From positions 109,819,307 through 109,883,306 of the forward strand of contig NC_089822.1 in the NCBI RefSeq assembly GCF_035046505.1: a DNA stretch of 64,000 nt, in the 5' to 3' direction. The notes below the pieces were generated by a model that was given only the letters and a program-made list of their open reading frames with translations, had not been told where the DNA came from and did not search any database. Source of the DNA: Tiliqua scincoides. Taxonomy: Eukaryota; Chordata; Lepidosauria; Squamata; Scincidae. The translations under genes were made by a program, and so were the position numbers. Below, one piece after another: positions 49,901-57,143 of the stretch (positions are counted from its first letter, which is position 1; each line of letters opens with the position of its first letter).

Positions 49901-52900
49901 CGATTGCTGCATTCACCCCATAATATCTATCAAAAAGCCTTAATTATACTGTATACACATATTTTATTTATGGGGGGTTACCGTATCCACGGATCCCGTA
50001 TTCCGTATCCATGAATTTATTTATCCATGGATCAAGTTCCAGGGCCTCCTTTCGCATACATACCCCCACACCTCCTCTGGAAGTGAAGGAAGCTCTGCTC
50101 CCCTCACTTCAAGAGAGTCCTCTGAGCCCAGTAGAGGTCACAGACATCTGTCTGGGGCTTCTACCAGGCTCAGACTGAGTTTCACAATAAAAAAAGTCAT
50201 TTCTTGCTTTTTTGTAAAACCGGAAATGATGTTTTTATTACCTTATAAGGCATTCTGAGGCCCAGACTTCCCCAGGTCTTCGAATGCCTTATAAAGCAAT
50301 AAAAACGTCATTTCTGGTTCTACAATAAAACCAGAAGTAATGTTACAGTCATTCAGAGGCTTGCAGAAGACCCTCCTATGGTACCCAGACCCTCGGGTGG
50401 CGAGAGAAGTACAGCTCCCCTCGCCTCCAGAATGTCAGGGGTATCCTCCCATATCCATGAATTTCACTACCCATGAGGGTTTTTTTTTCTGGAACGAAAC
50501 TCTCTCAGATATGGGTGCACACCTGTATTTCTCTTAATAACTATTTCTTCAAAGAAATACAGGGGCTCCCATATCCACAGATCCGTGGATTCACATCGGG
50601 TCCACAGCCCCCATACACGCTCTCTCCGGAAGGTCTTCTGAACCCAGTAAAGGCTGTGGACGTCTGCCTGCGGCTTCTGCTGGGCTCAGACTGAGCTTTA
50701 CAATGAAAAAAAGACACTTCTGGGTTTTTTTGTAAAACAGGAAATGATGTTGTTAATGCCTTATAAGGCATTAGGAGGTCAAGGAAAGCCCCGGAGCACT
50801 TACACTGCATCCTGGCCTCCTCAAGGTAAGGGAAAATTTTTTTTTCCTTACCTCAGGACTGCATTGGCACTGGAAAGTTGGATAGGATTGGGCACTTAGA
50901 TATTTTGGAGCGATGTGAAATATCTTATAGTCAAAAGGAACGTTGGATTCATTCCAAGAAAAAAACATTATTAACAAAATGATGAGAAATGTGCAAAAAT
51001 GGAACAGACCAGATGCCCCAATGAAAACAAATATTATGGAAAACTATGGACTCTGTCACATTTAAAAAAGTTAAAACGTAATTTCAACTATAAAACAAAA
51101 GAAATTTTGAAAAATTATAGAAAAATTAGAGCCACATCTATTTCAATAATCCAGGGGTCAGCAAGAATGCTCTCTTATCCTATGCTTGTTCACTCAGAAG
51201 CAAGTCACCATGAGGGCAGTAAGATTTATTCTGCAGACTTTTCATCTATAATCTCTGATTCACCATAAGACTGCTTTTCCCTGTTTGATTTCTTTATGGT
51301 ACACTATATTTAGTAGCTTGCATGTTTATTCATTTTATAGTGAGTATACACTATCAGCTTTCTAACAACAACAACAAATATGCAAGTAAAAATCATTGGC
51401 TTCTGATAAACTTCTAAACATGGCATCTTGCTTCTGAAAAAGCTGCTTTCCCTGCTGAAAATTTATAGTCTTGCATACAAGTTCAAGGTTTGCAAACATT
51501 TGTTAGTCAGTAACTAACACCAGGAACCCTCAATCAGCAGGTCTCCACATAGCATTGACTCCAAGGAAAGGGCCATATATGCCTGCAAACTGCTCTTTCT
51601 GCTCTTTGCAAAGAAAACCATTCATCCAACACCACAAAGCAAGCCAGATATTCCAACACAAATATATTTTCTTACTCTTCTTCTGCTGCGGCTCATAAGG
51701 CATCTGCTCCCATGGCTTCCTGCAAGGTAAGATGGTAGTGTATTATGATAGGTGTACATATTCTCAGATACGGAAATTAATGTACATTTGCCAAATGAAA
51801 GTCTGCTCCAAACTGATTTGTAGTGGAATAAGACAAATAATGAAGTACAGTATTGAAAAACGTCTTCCTGTACAATTTCTGTGGAACAAGAATCTATTAA
51901 ATGCTTGCTCTAAAATTCCATGGCTGACTGCACCTTGCTGGCACAGCAAATTTGATCCTGTGACCCAAACCACCTCCTAGGACAGTGGTTCCTAAGCCTC
52001 CTGTCCCTTTAACGCAGGACTGGGATCCAACAGAGGACATGTAGGCAATAGTACCCAACAGTTCCAGGCTCTTCCCGCTACAGAGAACCCGGAAGCTATG
52101 GGTACTGTTGACTATGGATCTCTGCTGGTCACCATCCCCTTAAGGGGGGGGGGATTTTTCAAATGTGGTATCTGGGGGTCACAACCCCCAAGTCAGACCC
52201 CTGACACAGGAACTGCCCAAGTTGTTAACAAAACAAAAAACAGCTCTCCAACCCAAGCTGTCCTCACCAGCTGCATGGCTAAACTCAATCAAGACAGCAT
52301 GTTATCGAGTTAATTAGCCTCCTATTACACCTTCCTTCAGGTGTAAAACCAAAGGCAGTATTTAGGTCAAAGGAAAAGCAATCAAAGGCCATCATACTAA
52401 CTAAGAAAGTTCCCTTAATGATCTTTCACCCATGATCCTATGGGTGAAAAACAAACACCTGGGTCACTAAAGCCTTCACTCTTTCACCCCTCACTCATCT
52501 CTACTTGCTGCCATGGCATTTGACCTGCTGGTGCTATGTTAAAACAACTCAATTCCACCCACAATTCAAGTACTATTTTGCCAAGTTGGCACCCAGGATC
52601 AGTACCTTCCCCTCCCATTCCCTTTTCTTCAACAAACTATTCCCCACCTTTTCTCCCCAAGTGCAACTGAAGCCAGTGTGCCAGCACAGGCTGGACAGTC
52701 ATCCATGTTAACTGCTTTGAATGCACCTGTTCTCCTTTGGGTAAGCAGCTTCAACTCACTTGCCCTTACTTCTCCCCCTTAAGCTAACTAAGGCTACCGC
52801 CTAGTTTTTGGATTTGTTTAAGAACTCTCTTTCTGCCCCACTTTCAAATAGGACATTTGCCCAGGCTTGGCACCCTTGCACCAAGCTCCTACAACATGTG

Positions 52901-55900
52901 AGGCTCCATCTAGCAGAAACGGACTGCTAATCTTGGTGGGTTCATGGTGAAGGAGAGCCAAAGACCAACTCCTTAGCTTTCCTCATTTGCCTTATGTACA
53001 GACAAATTGATGACATGCTTAGTATGTGTGACTCTCTGCCTTTTTGTGAATGGACTGTGGTGTATGTGTCTGGTTTTTGGTTTTATTTTCCACAAGTGTC
53101 TTTCCCTCCACCACCCCCCCCAGCTTTCTTCCCTCCTTCCCTAAACCTCAAAACCCCTAATTTCCTAGTCCTAGTTCTCTCTAGGATACCCACACAATTT
53201 CTGTACACCTCTTGTCCTACTTCGTGCTTGTGCTGTTATGTGTTCTCTTTTCCTCTGAAGGAATTTCATTTGTCGTCGTCCCCCAATTTTCTGCTGTTTG
53301 CTCTACAGCAGTGGTCTTCAACCTTTTTCATACCACAACCCAAACAAACAAACAAACAAACAAACAAACAAACAAACAAACAAACAAACAAACAAACAAA
53401 CAAACAAACAGAGCATGAGACTGGGGACCCATTGCCAATACCACCCCCCTCCTGGGATATGATCTGCCACACCAACCTGTCTTCCAGCAATGAAGCAACC
53501 TTTCAAAGCTTGCCCACAATAACCTTTTCCCTCCTTCTGCCCCTTGCCCATCCAGAAGACAGAGGCAAGGAGTGGGCAGATCGGGTCCTGGGAGGAGGGC
53601 AGGATTGGCAGTGAACCCCCAGTCTCATTATTTATTTATCTATTTATTGGGGTTGTGGCACAAAAAAGGTTGAAAACCTTTTCCCCTCCCACTTCTGGAC
53701 TTCCCAAAGGCAGCCTAGTGACCCACTATGAGAAACAAGGCACTGGACTACATGTACCTTTGGCAGTGAGACTTTTCTTATGGCTCTAATTTAGTATTGT
53801 CAGCACTGAACAGCAGTGACAATCCAGTATTTCAAACAGGAATTTTTCTCAGCCCTACTTCAAGATACCAAGGATTAAACCTGGGACCTTCTGCAGGCAT
53901 GTACTACTAAGCTATGGCTCCTTCTTCACAATCCATTTAACAAATTAAGCTTTTCACGGCATGAAATTGAAGTGAATGCGATTCACACTATATTTCTCCA
54001 GTCACGCTATTGATAAGGATGTAAGAGCATTCTGCTGTAGACTGAATGTGGCAAGCAAAGTCACAGAAATGAGAGTGAGCAAGCAAACATCAAGGAAAAC
54101 AACGGTAACCTTTCTGAATCAGAGAAAACGCCACCTAGTTCAGTACTGTATTTTCATCCGTGGCCAACCAGATGAGAGGCTTAATAGGATGCCTGGTGGA
54201 AAAGCACTCCCCCCCCCTTTCATTCAGCTTCACTGCCTGATCCCTTGGAAGACACACTGCTATGGTTCTTTAGTTCCATTAAGTTCATAAATGGACAGCT
54301 TCAGAATGCACAGATAGATGTACTTACATAAAATCTCTCTTACCAAGTAACACAAGGAGCTTAAGCTTACAATAGCTCAAACACATTTTATGTTTCCAGC
54401 AACATATAACTGCTAATTTGAAGTTTCACTTCACTCCTACTCTTGAACAGGAAACAATGTGCTCAACTCCTGCATTTAAAATAAAGAAACAAAATCTACA
54501 TGAAGTGCCATTTTTGCTAACGTCAACATACTGGCGTCCTCTTAAAAATGAGAGCTGCGTGCATGCAGTTTTCTGAACCTATGACTCTCTAAAATTGGGG
54601 GCTCTTCCGTTACTGCCACCACCAGAGCTCAGCAGTTCTCCCCTCTATGACTCCTCTTTTTGACCAGATGTCCTCTTTTTCCAGGGCATGTCCATTTTTT
54701 TAGTCTTGTGACCTGGAAAACAACTTAAATGTCCTCCTTTCCCTGTGAGCAGGCCCCTGCAGGTGGTGCAGAGCCTTCCTGTAATTAATAAATTATATAT
54801 ACTATAGTTCAAATTAAACAGTTAATATAGTTAACTATATTAACTAATAACTTATTATATATAATATAATGACTAATACTTAATATATAATTTTATATTT
54901 AAAAATTAACCACATAAAATCAATATACAAGCATTTCTAGCTTTTATTTTGCCATGTCCTACATTTTTCTTAAATGTCCTACGTTTCAGGTTGCCTGGTC
55001 CTCTTTTGCAGTTATGACATCTGGTCACCCTGATGATTCTGTACTTTTTCCTTTTATGCTTGAAATTCCATTCTTGAACAGGGTGACCAGATACAATGGA
55101 GGTCGGAGTGCCTATACCTTTAACCCAGTGGTTCCCAACCTTTCAGAGCCCATGGACTACCGAGACAAAAATCAGAATTGTTGTGGACCATATGCAACCC
55201 CCTGCACATTAAAAATACAACTAAATTTGGTAGTCCATGGGGGAGTACACAGTGACACACTGGAAGTGCCAGCTGCAATTATGGGTGGTCCATTTTCCAC
55301 CCTCTCTGATAGTCTTTGGAGAAGCATCTTCTGAGCAAGCACTCCCCATGGACTGCCAGAGAAGGCAGAGGACCGCCCACAGCCATGGCTGAAATTTCAG
55401 TGGTGGTGGGGGGAGTGCTTGCTTGCCAAGGTGCTGCAAGTAATTAGTTTGTGGAACTCTTTGACACAGGAAGTAGTGTCAGCATTTTGCATGGATACCT
55501 TTAAGAGGGGATTGGACACATTTCTGGAGGAAAAGTTCATTATGTCATGGTAGGTATATGCAAGTTCTTGGTTTTAGAGGCAGGCTGCCTCTGATTGCCA
55601 GACGCAGGGGAGGGCACCGGGACACAGGTTGTGTCTGTTGTCTTGTGTGCTTCCTTGGGCATTTGGTGGGCCACTGTGAGATACAGGAAGCTGAACTAGA
55701 TGGGCCCTTGGCCTGATCCAGCGGGGCTCTTATGTTCTTATGTAAGTGATAGAAGGTGATCATCCTTTTTTTTCCTAAGACCTCGTGGACCTTGTCTCAA
55801 GGGTCCAGAGACCAGAGGCTGGAAACCACAGCTTTAACCAGGATAGAGAAGAGGGGATTGGAGCGGGAGTAGCTTTGTCAGCCCTTCCATGCTGAGCTGC

Positions 55901-56811
55901 ACCTGCCAAAATTCCCTCTTCTATACAATGGTTAAAGGTATAGACTAGAGCAGTGACTTTCAACCTTTTCCATCTCACGGCACACTGCCAAGGCACTAAA
56001 ATTATTAAGGCACACCATCAGGTTTTTGACAATTGACAAAGTGCATAGTGTTGCCAGTGGGAGGCTCACAACCCCCACTGGCCCCACTAATAAATGGCCT
56101 TCTCCCAAAATCCTGTGGCACACCAGTGTGCCACGGCACAGTGGTTGACAACGGCTGGTATAGAGACTTTGGTTGACAACGGCTGGTATAGAGACTTTGT
56201 CCTCACCCTGTTCTTGAACGCCAGAGCGATGCTGCTGCCCCTCCAATCCCACCTCCTCTAGAAAGCCTTTAGCACAAGTCCCTCAGTCCCCAACCTAAAG
56301 TGCCACAGACCTCAAAGCAGCCCCCCCCCGTTTAGCCCCGCCCTCCCACCTGTAGACTGGAAGCTCCGCTGGGCAGGGCCCGCCTTGGCGCTCCGTCCCC
56401 ATCACATTACCGAAAGACACTCACTAACCCCCCCCCCGACTCTCACCCGCGGCGCCCAGCGCGCTGCTCCCGCTCCAACTCCAGCAGGTAGGCCGCCAGC
56501 TTGGCGTCGCTCCAGCCGCTCCGCTGCCTCAGGTCCACCCAGGGGCCGTGAGACTCGCCCAGGTAGACCCGCCGCACGTCGTACTTCTTGCGGGACTCCA
56601 GGCGGCGCCGGGCCCGGTCGGACTCGGTGAGACGCGGCCTGCCGCGGGCCCTGCGCCCTCCCCGGGCCCTGCGCCCTCCCGGGGCCAGCGGAGCCTCCGC
56701 ATCCCCCCCGGCGGCGGTCTCTTCATCCTTCTCCTCTTCCTCCCCTTCCTCCTCAGGCTCCCCGCCGTCCTCTTCCTCGTCGGGGGCCGCGCCACGCTCC
56801 GAGTCGCTCAT
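37754..56811 (-). CDS. ZNF653: Zinc finger protein 653, complete coding region in nine exons
   Basis: Nuclear C2H2 zinc-finger protein; the mammalian orthologue (also called ZIP67) is described as a repressor of the nuclear receptor SF-1. Nine minus-strand exons join with GT-AG boundaries and consistent phases into 1,890 nt, 629 residues plus TGA; human ZNF653 is about 615. Order: acidic N-terminus (residues 3-32), basic RGRPRL AT-hook-like segment (56-61) followed by the conserved block with KKYDVRRVYLGE and WSDAKLAAYL, a Cys/His-bearing block with WYEDHK and WQCEAGHRYF (about 138-195), a long acidic/serine-rich middle, KRRRSKR (462-468, probable nuclear signal), then five fingers at 483-506, 514-536, 544-564, 572-592 and 602-623. 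The start was chosen because MSDSERG has a G at -3 and lies where the family begins; an ATG 23 codons upstream is in frame but less likely. Very secure; the exact TSS is unknown. Confidence 0.96.
37932..39002 (-). other. ZNF653 intron 8
   Basis: Clear GT-AG ends. A+T-rich patch with TAATTATTA words at 38,487-38,517; no repeat named. Confidence 0.6.
39003..39102 (-). CDS. ZNF653: ZNF653 coding exon 8 (finger 3)
   Basis: 100 nt encoding VREFTCETCGKSFKRKNH, the rest of finger 3 (C-x2-C-x12-H-x3-H) and the TGETPLQ linker. The donor GTGAGT falls after the second base of the Gln codon. Confidence 0.95.
39358..39713 (-). mobile_element. hAT-type MITE, 356 bp, in ZNF653 intron 7
   Basis: Same family as 8850-9212 in reverse orientation. 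Ends CAGTGTTTCTCA and TGAGAACCACTG; exact 8-bp duplication CTCTAAGT at 39350-39357 and 39714-39721. It lies about 250 bp upstream of exon 8 in the transcript sense. Confidence 0.9.
40108..40415 (+). mobile_element. Foldback MITE (precipitating TGCCTC/GGATTC ends), ZNF653 intron 7
   Basis: Ends resemble GTGCCTCAGGATCTGCAGGG and, reversed, TACAGACCATTTATCCGCAG; interior GAAGTGATCGTTTTCGGC. Related pieces occur at 46541-46641 and 49960-50790. Confidence 0.5.
40416..41836 (-). other. ZNF653 intron 7, upstream part
   Basis: No repeat recognised apart from a T run at 41,400-41,414. Frames here are not coding. Confidence 0.5.
41837..41951 (-). CDS. ZNF653: ZNF653 coding exon 7 (end of finger 1, finger 2)
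   Basis: 115 nt encoding NHVNLVHRKGKTKV (the His pair of finger 1) and finger 2: C-x4-C-x12-H-x3-H with KKFYLSNHLRRHMIIH. Acceptor CTAG, donor GTATGT. Confidence 0.95.
42393..42504 (-). CDS. ZNF653: ZNF653 coding exon 6 (nuclear signal and first half of finger 1)
   Basis: 112 nt encoding KRRRSKRGRVMDADGMLEM and the Cys half of finger 1 (CPYEGC then YVALSSFQ). The intron splits finger 1 before its His pair, as in mammals. Acceptor TTCTAG, donor GTATGG. Confidence 0.95.
42652..42932 (+). mobile_element. hAT-type MITE in ZNF653 intron 5
   Basis: 281 bp with inverted ends CAGTGGTTCTCAAAC and GTTTGGGAACCACTA. Flanking octamers GTTTAGAG and GTCTAGAC match at 6 of 8, an eroded duplication. It shares only its termini and the GTGGGTCCTGGTGCTAAA stretch with the 360-bp family, so it is a separate subfamily. 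It ends about 150 bp from exon 6. Confidence 0.75.
43338..43800 (-). mobile_element. Retroposon sharing a LINE tail, ZNF653 intron 5
   Basis: The first part (TTCAGTCTCGGAAGACTATG, TATCGCGCTCTGAA) matches the 3' end of the LINE at 58870-59551, but the body is unrelated. On the minus strand the body begins near GTAAGAGGCGACTAAACAGC. I recognise the body as a repeat but not its class; a SINE or short LINE derivative using that LINE's tail is the simplest reading. Confidence 0.6.
43931..44108 (-). CDS. ZNF653: ZNF653 coding exon 5
   Basis: 178 nt encoding ENEELFELKKEDLQ, a Pro/Glu-rich stretch, and the conserved NNMSSIIYEIPKEPEK, which matches the human DMSAIIYEIPKEPEK. Acceptor ACAG and donor GTGAGT are both clear. 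Confidence 0.95.
44327..44640 (+). mobile_element. L2-like LINE 3' end, ZNF653 intron 4
   Basis: Reads TTATGGAATGGCTGACCTCA, AGGTGAAGACCTTATTTG and ends AAAGTGAGATATAAAT, the order of phrases seen in reptile L2 3' ends. Confidence 0.6.
44641..45626 (-). other. ZNF653 intron 4, upstream part
   Basis: No repeat or other gene recognised between the L2-like fragment and exon 4. Confidence 0.5.
45627..46208 (-). CDS. ZNF653: ZNF653 coding exon 4
   Basis: 582 nt, the longest exon. The first third is rich in Ser, Glu, Gln and Asn and probably disordered; then come LITQDGIHIPFEHH, ETVVCVPVPMQ, GEVVASCP, GSQVIIIAGPGYDALTAEGI and CAMIEGVAAYTQAEPE, all recognisable from the human protein. The acceptor is TTTTAG; the donor, GTAGTT, is weaker than its neighbours'. 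Read-through into the intron would stay open for about 30 codons before a stop. Confidence 0.95.
46541..46641 (-). mobile_element. Fragment of the same foldback MITE family
   Basis: Reversed it reads GAGGTACAGGTGGGCCCCGT, ATCCGTGGATCC, TTATCTGTGGATGG, matching the ends of the elements in introns 2 and 7. Confidence 0.5.
47106..48232 (+). mobile_element. MITE inserted in the intron 3 hAT element
   Basis: Inverted ends: CATCGCTAGAGGGGTG on the left and, on the opposite strand, GATCACTAGGGTTGTG at the right. Inside are two direct copies of a block of about 125-130 bp (about 47187-47312 and 47969-48100) that share ACCATCATGTTATATACC and GTATGGCC or its variant, so the element has internal tandem structure. 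It is itself split by a LINE. Confidence 0.65.
47459..47913 (-). mobile_element. 5'-truncated LINE at the centre of the nest
   Basis: Flanked by an exact 12-bp direct repeat AACCAATAAGGT (47447-47458 and 47914-47925). The left end carries a short (TTCTG)n tail, i.e. (CAGAA)n at the LINE 3' end. An open frame at 47573-47878 reads REKRLCPFCHE, then SHIHFFCP, the Cys/His motif found at the C-terminus of many non-LTR reverse-transcriptase proteins. Clade is not resolved. Confidence 0.8.
48607..48817 (+). mobile_element. hAT-type MITE (CATTTTCAACC family), ZNF653 intron 3
   Basis: 211 bp, inverted ends CAGTCATTTTCAACC and GGTTGAAAACCGCTG; flanking octamers GTCTAGAG and GTCTACAG (7 of 8). Related copies at 55951-56157 and 57144-57355 share ATGGCACA and the CAGGTTTTTGAC or CATTTTTTGACA stretch. 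Confidence 0.8.
48818..49525 (-). other. ZNF653 intron 3, upstream part
   Basis: Nothing recognised between the MITE at 48607-48817 and the exon 3 donor. Confidence 0.5.
49526..49741 (-). CDS. ZNF653: ZNF653 coding exon 3
   Basis: 216 nt encoding RRRRNVNCLKN, WYEDHKNRCPYEP, the conserved DPTFGMYTTAVWQCEAGH segment and SPLKPLSDSE. The block has regularly placed Cys and His residues and is among the most conserved parts of the family outside the fingers. Its function is not established. The donor is GTGAGT after the first base of a codon. Confidence 0.95.
49960..50545 (+). mobile_element. Foldback MITE, ZNF653 intron 2
   Basis: Begins near CCGTATCCACGGATCCCGTA and ends near ATATGGGTGCACACCTGTAT. 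It contains 38-nt arms at 50218-50255 and 50282-50319 that are complementary at 34 of 38 positions with a 26-nt loop. It is followed at once by a second partial copy. Confidence 0.6.
50558..50782 (+). mobile_element. Second, partial foldback MITE copy
   Basis: CAGGGGCTCCCATATCCACA at the start; repeats the AGGAAATGATG arm of the preceding element and contains the perfect 16-bp palindrome ATGCCTTATAAGGCAT at 50756-50771. Confidence 0.55.
50783..50897 (-). mobile_element. Partial TTTCCAGTGCC-type MITE
   Basis: Right end CTGGAAAGTTGGATAGGATT matches the end of the 180-bp MITE family (20814-20990); the other end is missing. A local hairpin CCTCAAGGTAAGGGAAAA with TTTTTCCTTACCTCAGG is visible. 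Confidence 0.55.
50898..51675 (-). other. ZNF653 intron 2, upstream part
   Basis: A+T-rich at 50,985-51,140, then the decayed MITE at 51,176; otherwise nothing recognised. Confidence 0.5.
51176..51245. mobile_element. Remnant of a short palindromic MITE, ZNF653 intron 2
   Basis: TATCCTATGCTTGTTCACTC and AGAAGCAAGTCACCATGAGG recall the family, but the remainder is diverged. Confidence 0.4.
51676..51719 (-). CDS. ZNF653: ZNF653 coding exon 2 (44-nt microexon)
   Basis: A 44-nt exon between a TTGCAG acceptor and a GTAAG donor. It completes the split glycine of exon 1 and encodes KPWEQMPYEPQQKK plus one base. The human protein has GKPWEQVPKKPKRKK at the same place, so KPWEQ and the trailing KK are kept while the middle differs. 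Phase closes exactly with exons 1 and 3, which is the main support for so short an exon. Confidence 0.92.
51983..52206 (+). mobile_element. Possible old hAT element, ZNF653 intron 1
   Basis: Begins CAGTGGTTCCTAAGCC and ends near GTCAGACCCCTGACA; typical wording of hAT ends, but the right boundary and duplication are not clear. Confidence 0.4.
52207..53300 (-). other. ZNF653 intron 1, central part
   Basis: No repeat or gene recognised. Pyrimidine-rich at 53,090-53,200. Confidence 0.5.
53309..53745 (+). mobile_element. hAT-type element with microsatellite, ZNF653 intron 1
   Basis: Left end CAGTGGTCTTCAACCTTTTTC; GGTTGTGGCACAAAAAAGGT near 53650-53675 is its inverted partner, and a further end-like CACTG lies at 53741-53745. 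The flanking octamers match poorly, so the right boundary is uncertain. Confidence 0.55.
53340..53410 (+). repeat. (CAAA)n microsatellite
   Basis: About 18 uninterrupted tetranucleotide units inside the hAT element. It creates long but meaningless open frames on both strands. Confidence 0.95.
53850..53928 (-). mobile_element. Possible tRNA-derived SINE head
   Basis: On the minus strand a block with GCTTAGTAGTACATGCC and GGTCCCAGGTTTAATCC resembles A and B boxes. No folded tRNA gene is supported. Confidence 0.4.
53929..54654 (-). other. ZNF653 intron 1, further part
   Basis: Nothing recognised. Confidence 0.45.
54655..55033 (+). mobile_element. MITE with GACCAGATGTC ends and AT-rich core, ZNF653 intron 1
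   Basis: Left GACCAGATGTCCTCTTTTTC and right (reversed) GGGTGACCAGATGTCATAAC are inverted. The core at about 54780-54905 is almost pure A+T with TATA runs. Another GGGTGACCAGATACAATGG lies just to the right at 55081. Confidence 0.55.
55126..55831 (+). mobile_element. hAT-type element with a CR1 inside, ZNF653 intron 1
   Basis: Ends CAGTGGTTCCCAACC and GGCTGGAAACCACAG; exact 8-bp duplication CTTTAACC at 55118-55125 and 55832-55839. The hAT sequence continues on both sides of the CR1 piece at 55437-55745. Confidence 0.88.
55437..55745 (+). mobile_element. CR1 LINE 3' end, nested in hAT element
   Basis: Carries the CR1 3' untranslated region phrases known from reptiles and birds: TTTGTGGAACTCTTTG, GGGGATTGGACACATTT, TAGATGGGCCCTTGGCCTGA, and a short TTATGTTCTTATG tail. 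Severely 5'-truncated, as is usual for CR1. Confidence 0.85.
55951..56157 (+). mobile_element. hAT-type MITE (same family), ZNF653 intron 1
   Basis: Ends CAGTGACTTTCAACC and GGTTGACAACGGCTG, flanked by GACTAGAG and GTATAGAG (6 of 8). Its right end plus flank was later duplicated in tandem (see 56143-56198). Confidence 0.75.
56143..56198 (+). repeat. 28-bp perfect tandem duplication
   Basis: 56143-56170 and 56171-56198 are identical. The unit spans the last 15 bp of a hAT MITE and 13 bp of flank. Identity implies a recent event. Confidence 0.95.
56447..56811 (-). CDS. ZNF653: ZNF653 coding exon 1
   Basis: Encodes residues 1-121 and two bases of codon 122. It begins at the ATG of MSDSERG and ends at a GTGAGA donor. 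It contains the acidic run, a duplicated GGRRAR motif, the RGRPRL AT-hook-like motif and the strongly conserved WVDLRQRSGWSDAKLAAYL segment. The exon is very GC-rich and lies in the promoter CpG island. The acidic and GGRRAR stretch is the least conserved part compared with the mammalian protein as I remember it. Confidence 0.94.
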
Positions 56812-56871
56812 CCCTGCCTGGTAACTAAGGGCCCCCCCCTCCGAGGAACCCGGTTTTGCGGCGCACCTCGG

Positions 56872-56879
56872 TGACGTCA
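56872..56879. promoter_or_regulatory. CRE palindrome TGACGTCA in the ZNF653 promoter
   Basis: A perfect CREB/ATF full site inside the longer palindrome GGTGACGTCACC. It lies about 61 bp upstream of the start codon, in the range where such sites work near a TSS. Confidence 0.65.
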
Positions 56880-56900
56880 CCGGCCAGCGGCGCGTCTCGG

Positions 56901-56908
56901 TGATGTCA
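56901..56908. promoter_or_regulatory. Second, degenerate CRE (TGATGTCA)
   Basis: It lies in the second copy of an approximate 29-bp tandem repeat whose first copy holds the perfect CRE; both are followed by CACCGGCCAGCG. One base differs from the consensus, and the changed base is the central CpG, consistent with loss by deamination. Confidence 0.5.
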
Positions 56909-57143
56909 CCGGCCAGCGACTAACTGATCGAACCATTTCCGAATTTCAAACGGTTTACAGCGCAGATGCGAGAGGAGGGCCTTTCTAGCCGGCAGACTAC
57001 CATAGAGGTGGGGCAGACCATAGAGTTGTGCGTGTATAGACGTGACTGTACTTACAAAGTACGGTAGTGGGAACGTTCTATTTGGCTGTGTTCATGCAAC
57101 AAGACGGTAGTCACACTGTAGGGTGTCCCCACGTGCTCTAAAG

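Larger units (their letters stand above)
56400..56930 (-). promoter_or_regulatory. ZNF653: ZNF653 CpG-island promoter and 5' UTR
   Basis: A dense run of CpG dinucleotides covers exon 1 and the sequence just upstream, with no obvious TATA box, as is usual for a broadly expressed regulator gene. Two CRE-type sites sit 60-100 bp upstream of the ATG. The TSS is probably between 56,820 and 56,900 but is not fixed by sequence alone. Confidence 0.7.

Noticed and set aside
53340-53410. CRISPR-like or coding repeat
   Set aside because: A tetranucleotide microsatellite without spacers.
52994-53614. 206-codon open frame on the plus strand in ZNF653 intron 1
   Set aside because: It is kept open by the (CAAA)n array (reading QTNK repeats) and pyrimidine-rich flanks; it runs through a transposon and has no family resemblance.
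53850-53928. Functional tRNA gene
   Set aside because: A and B box-like words are present but no cloverleaf with paired acceptor ends; more likely a SINE head.
56548-56874. Open frames antisense to ZNF653 exon 1
   Set aside because: Shadows of the GC-rich coding exon.
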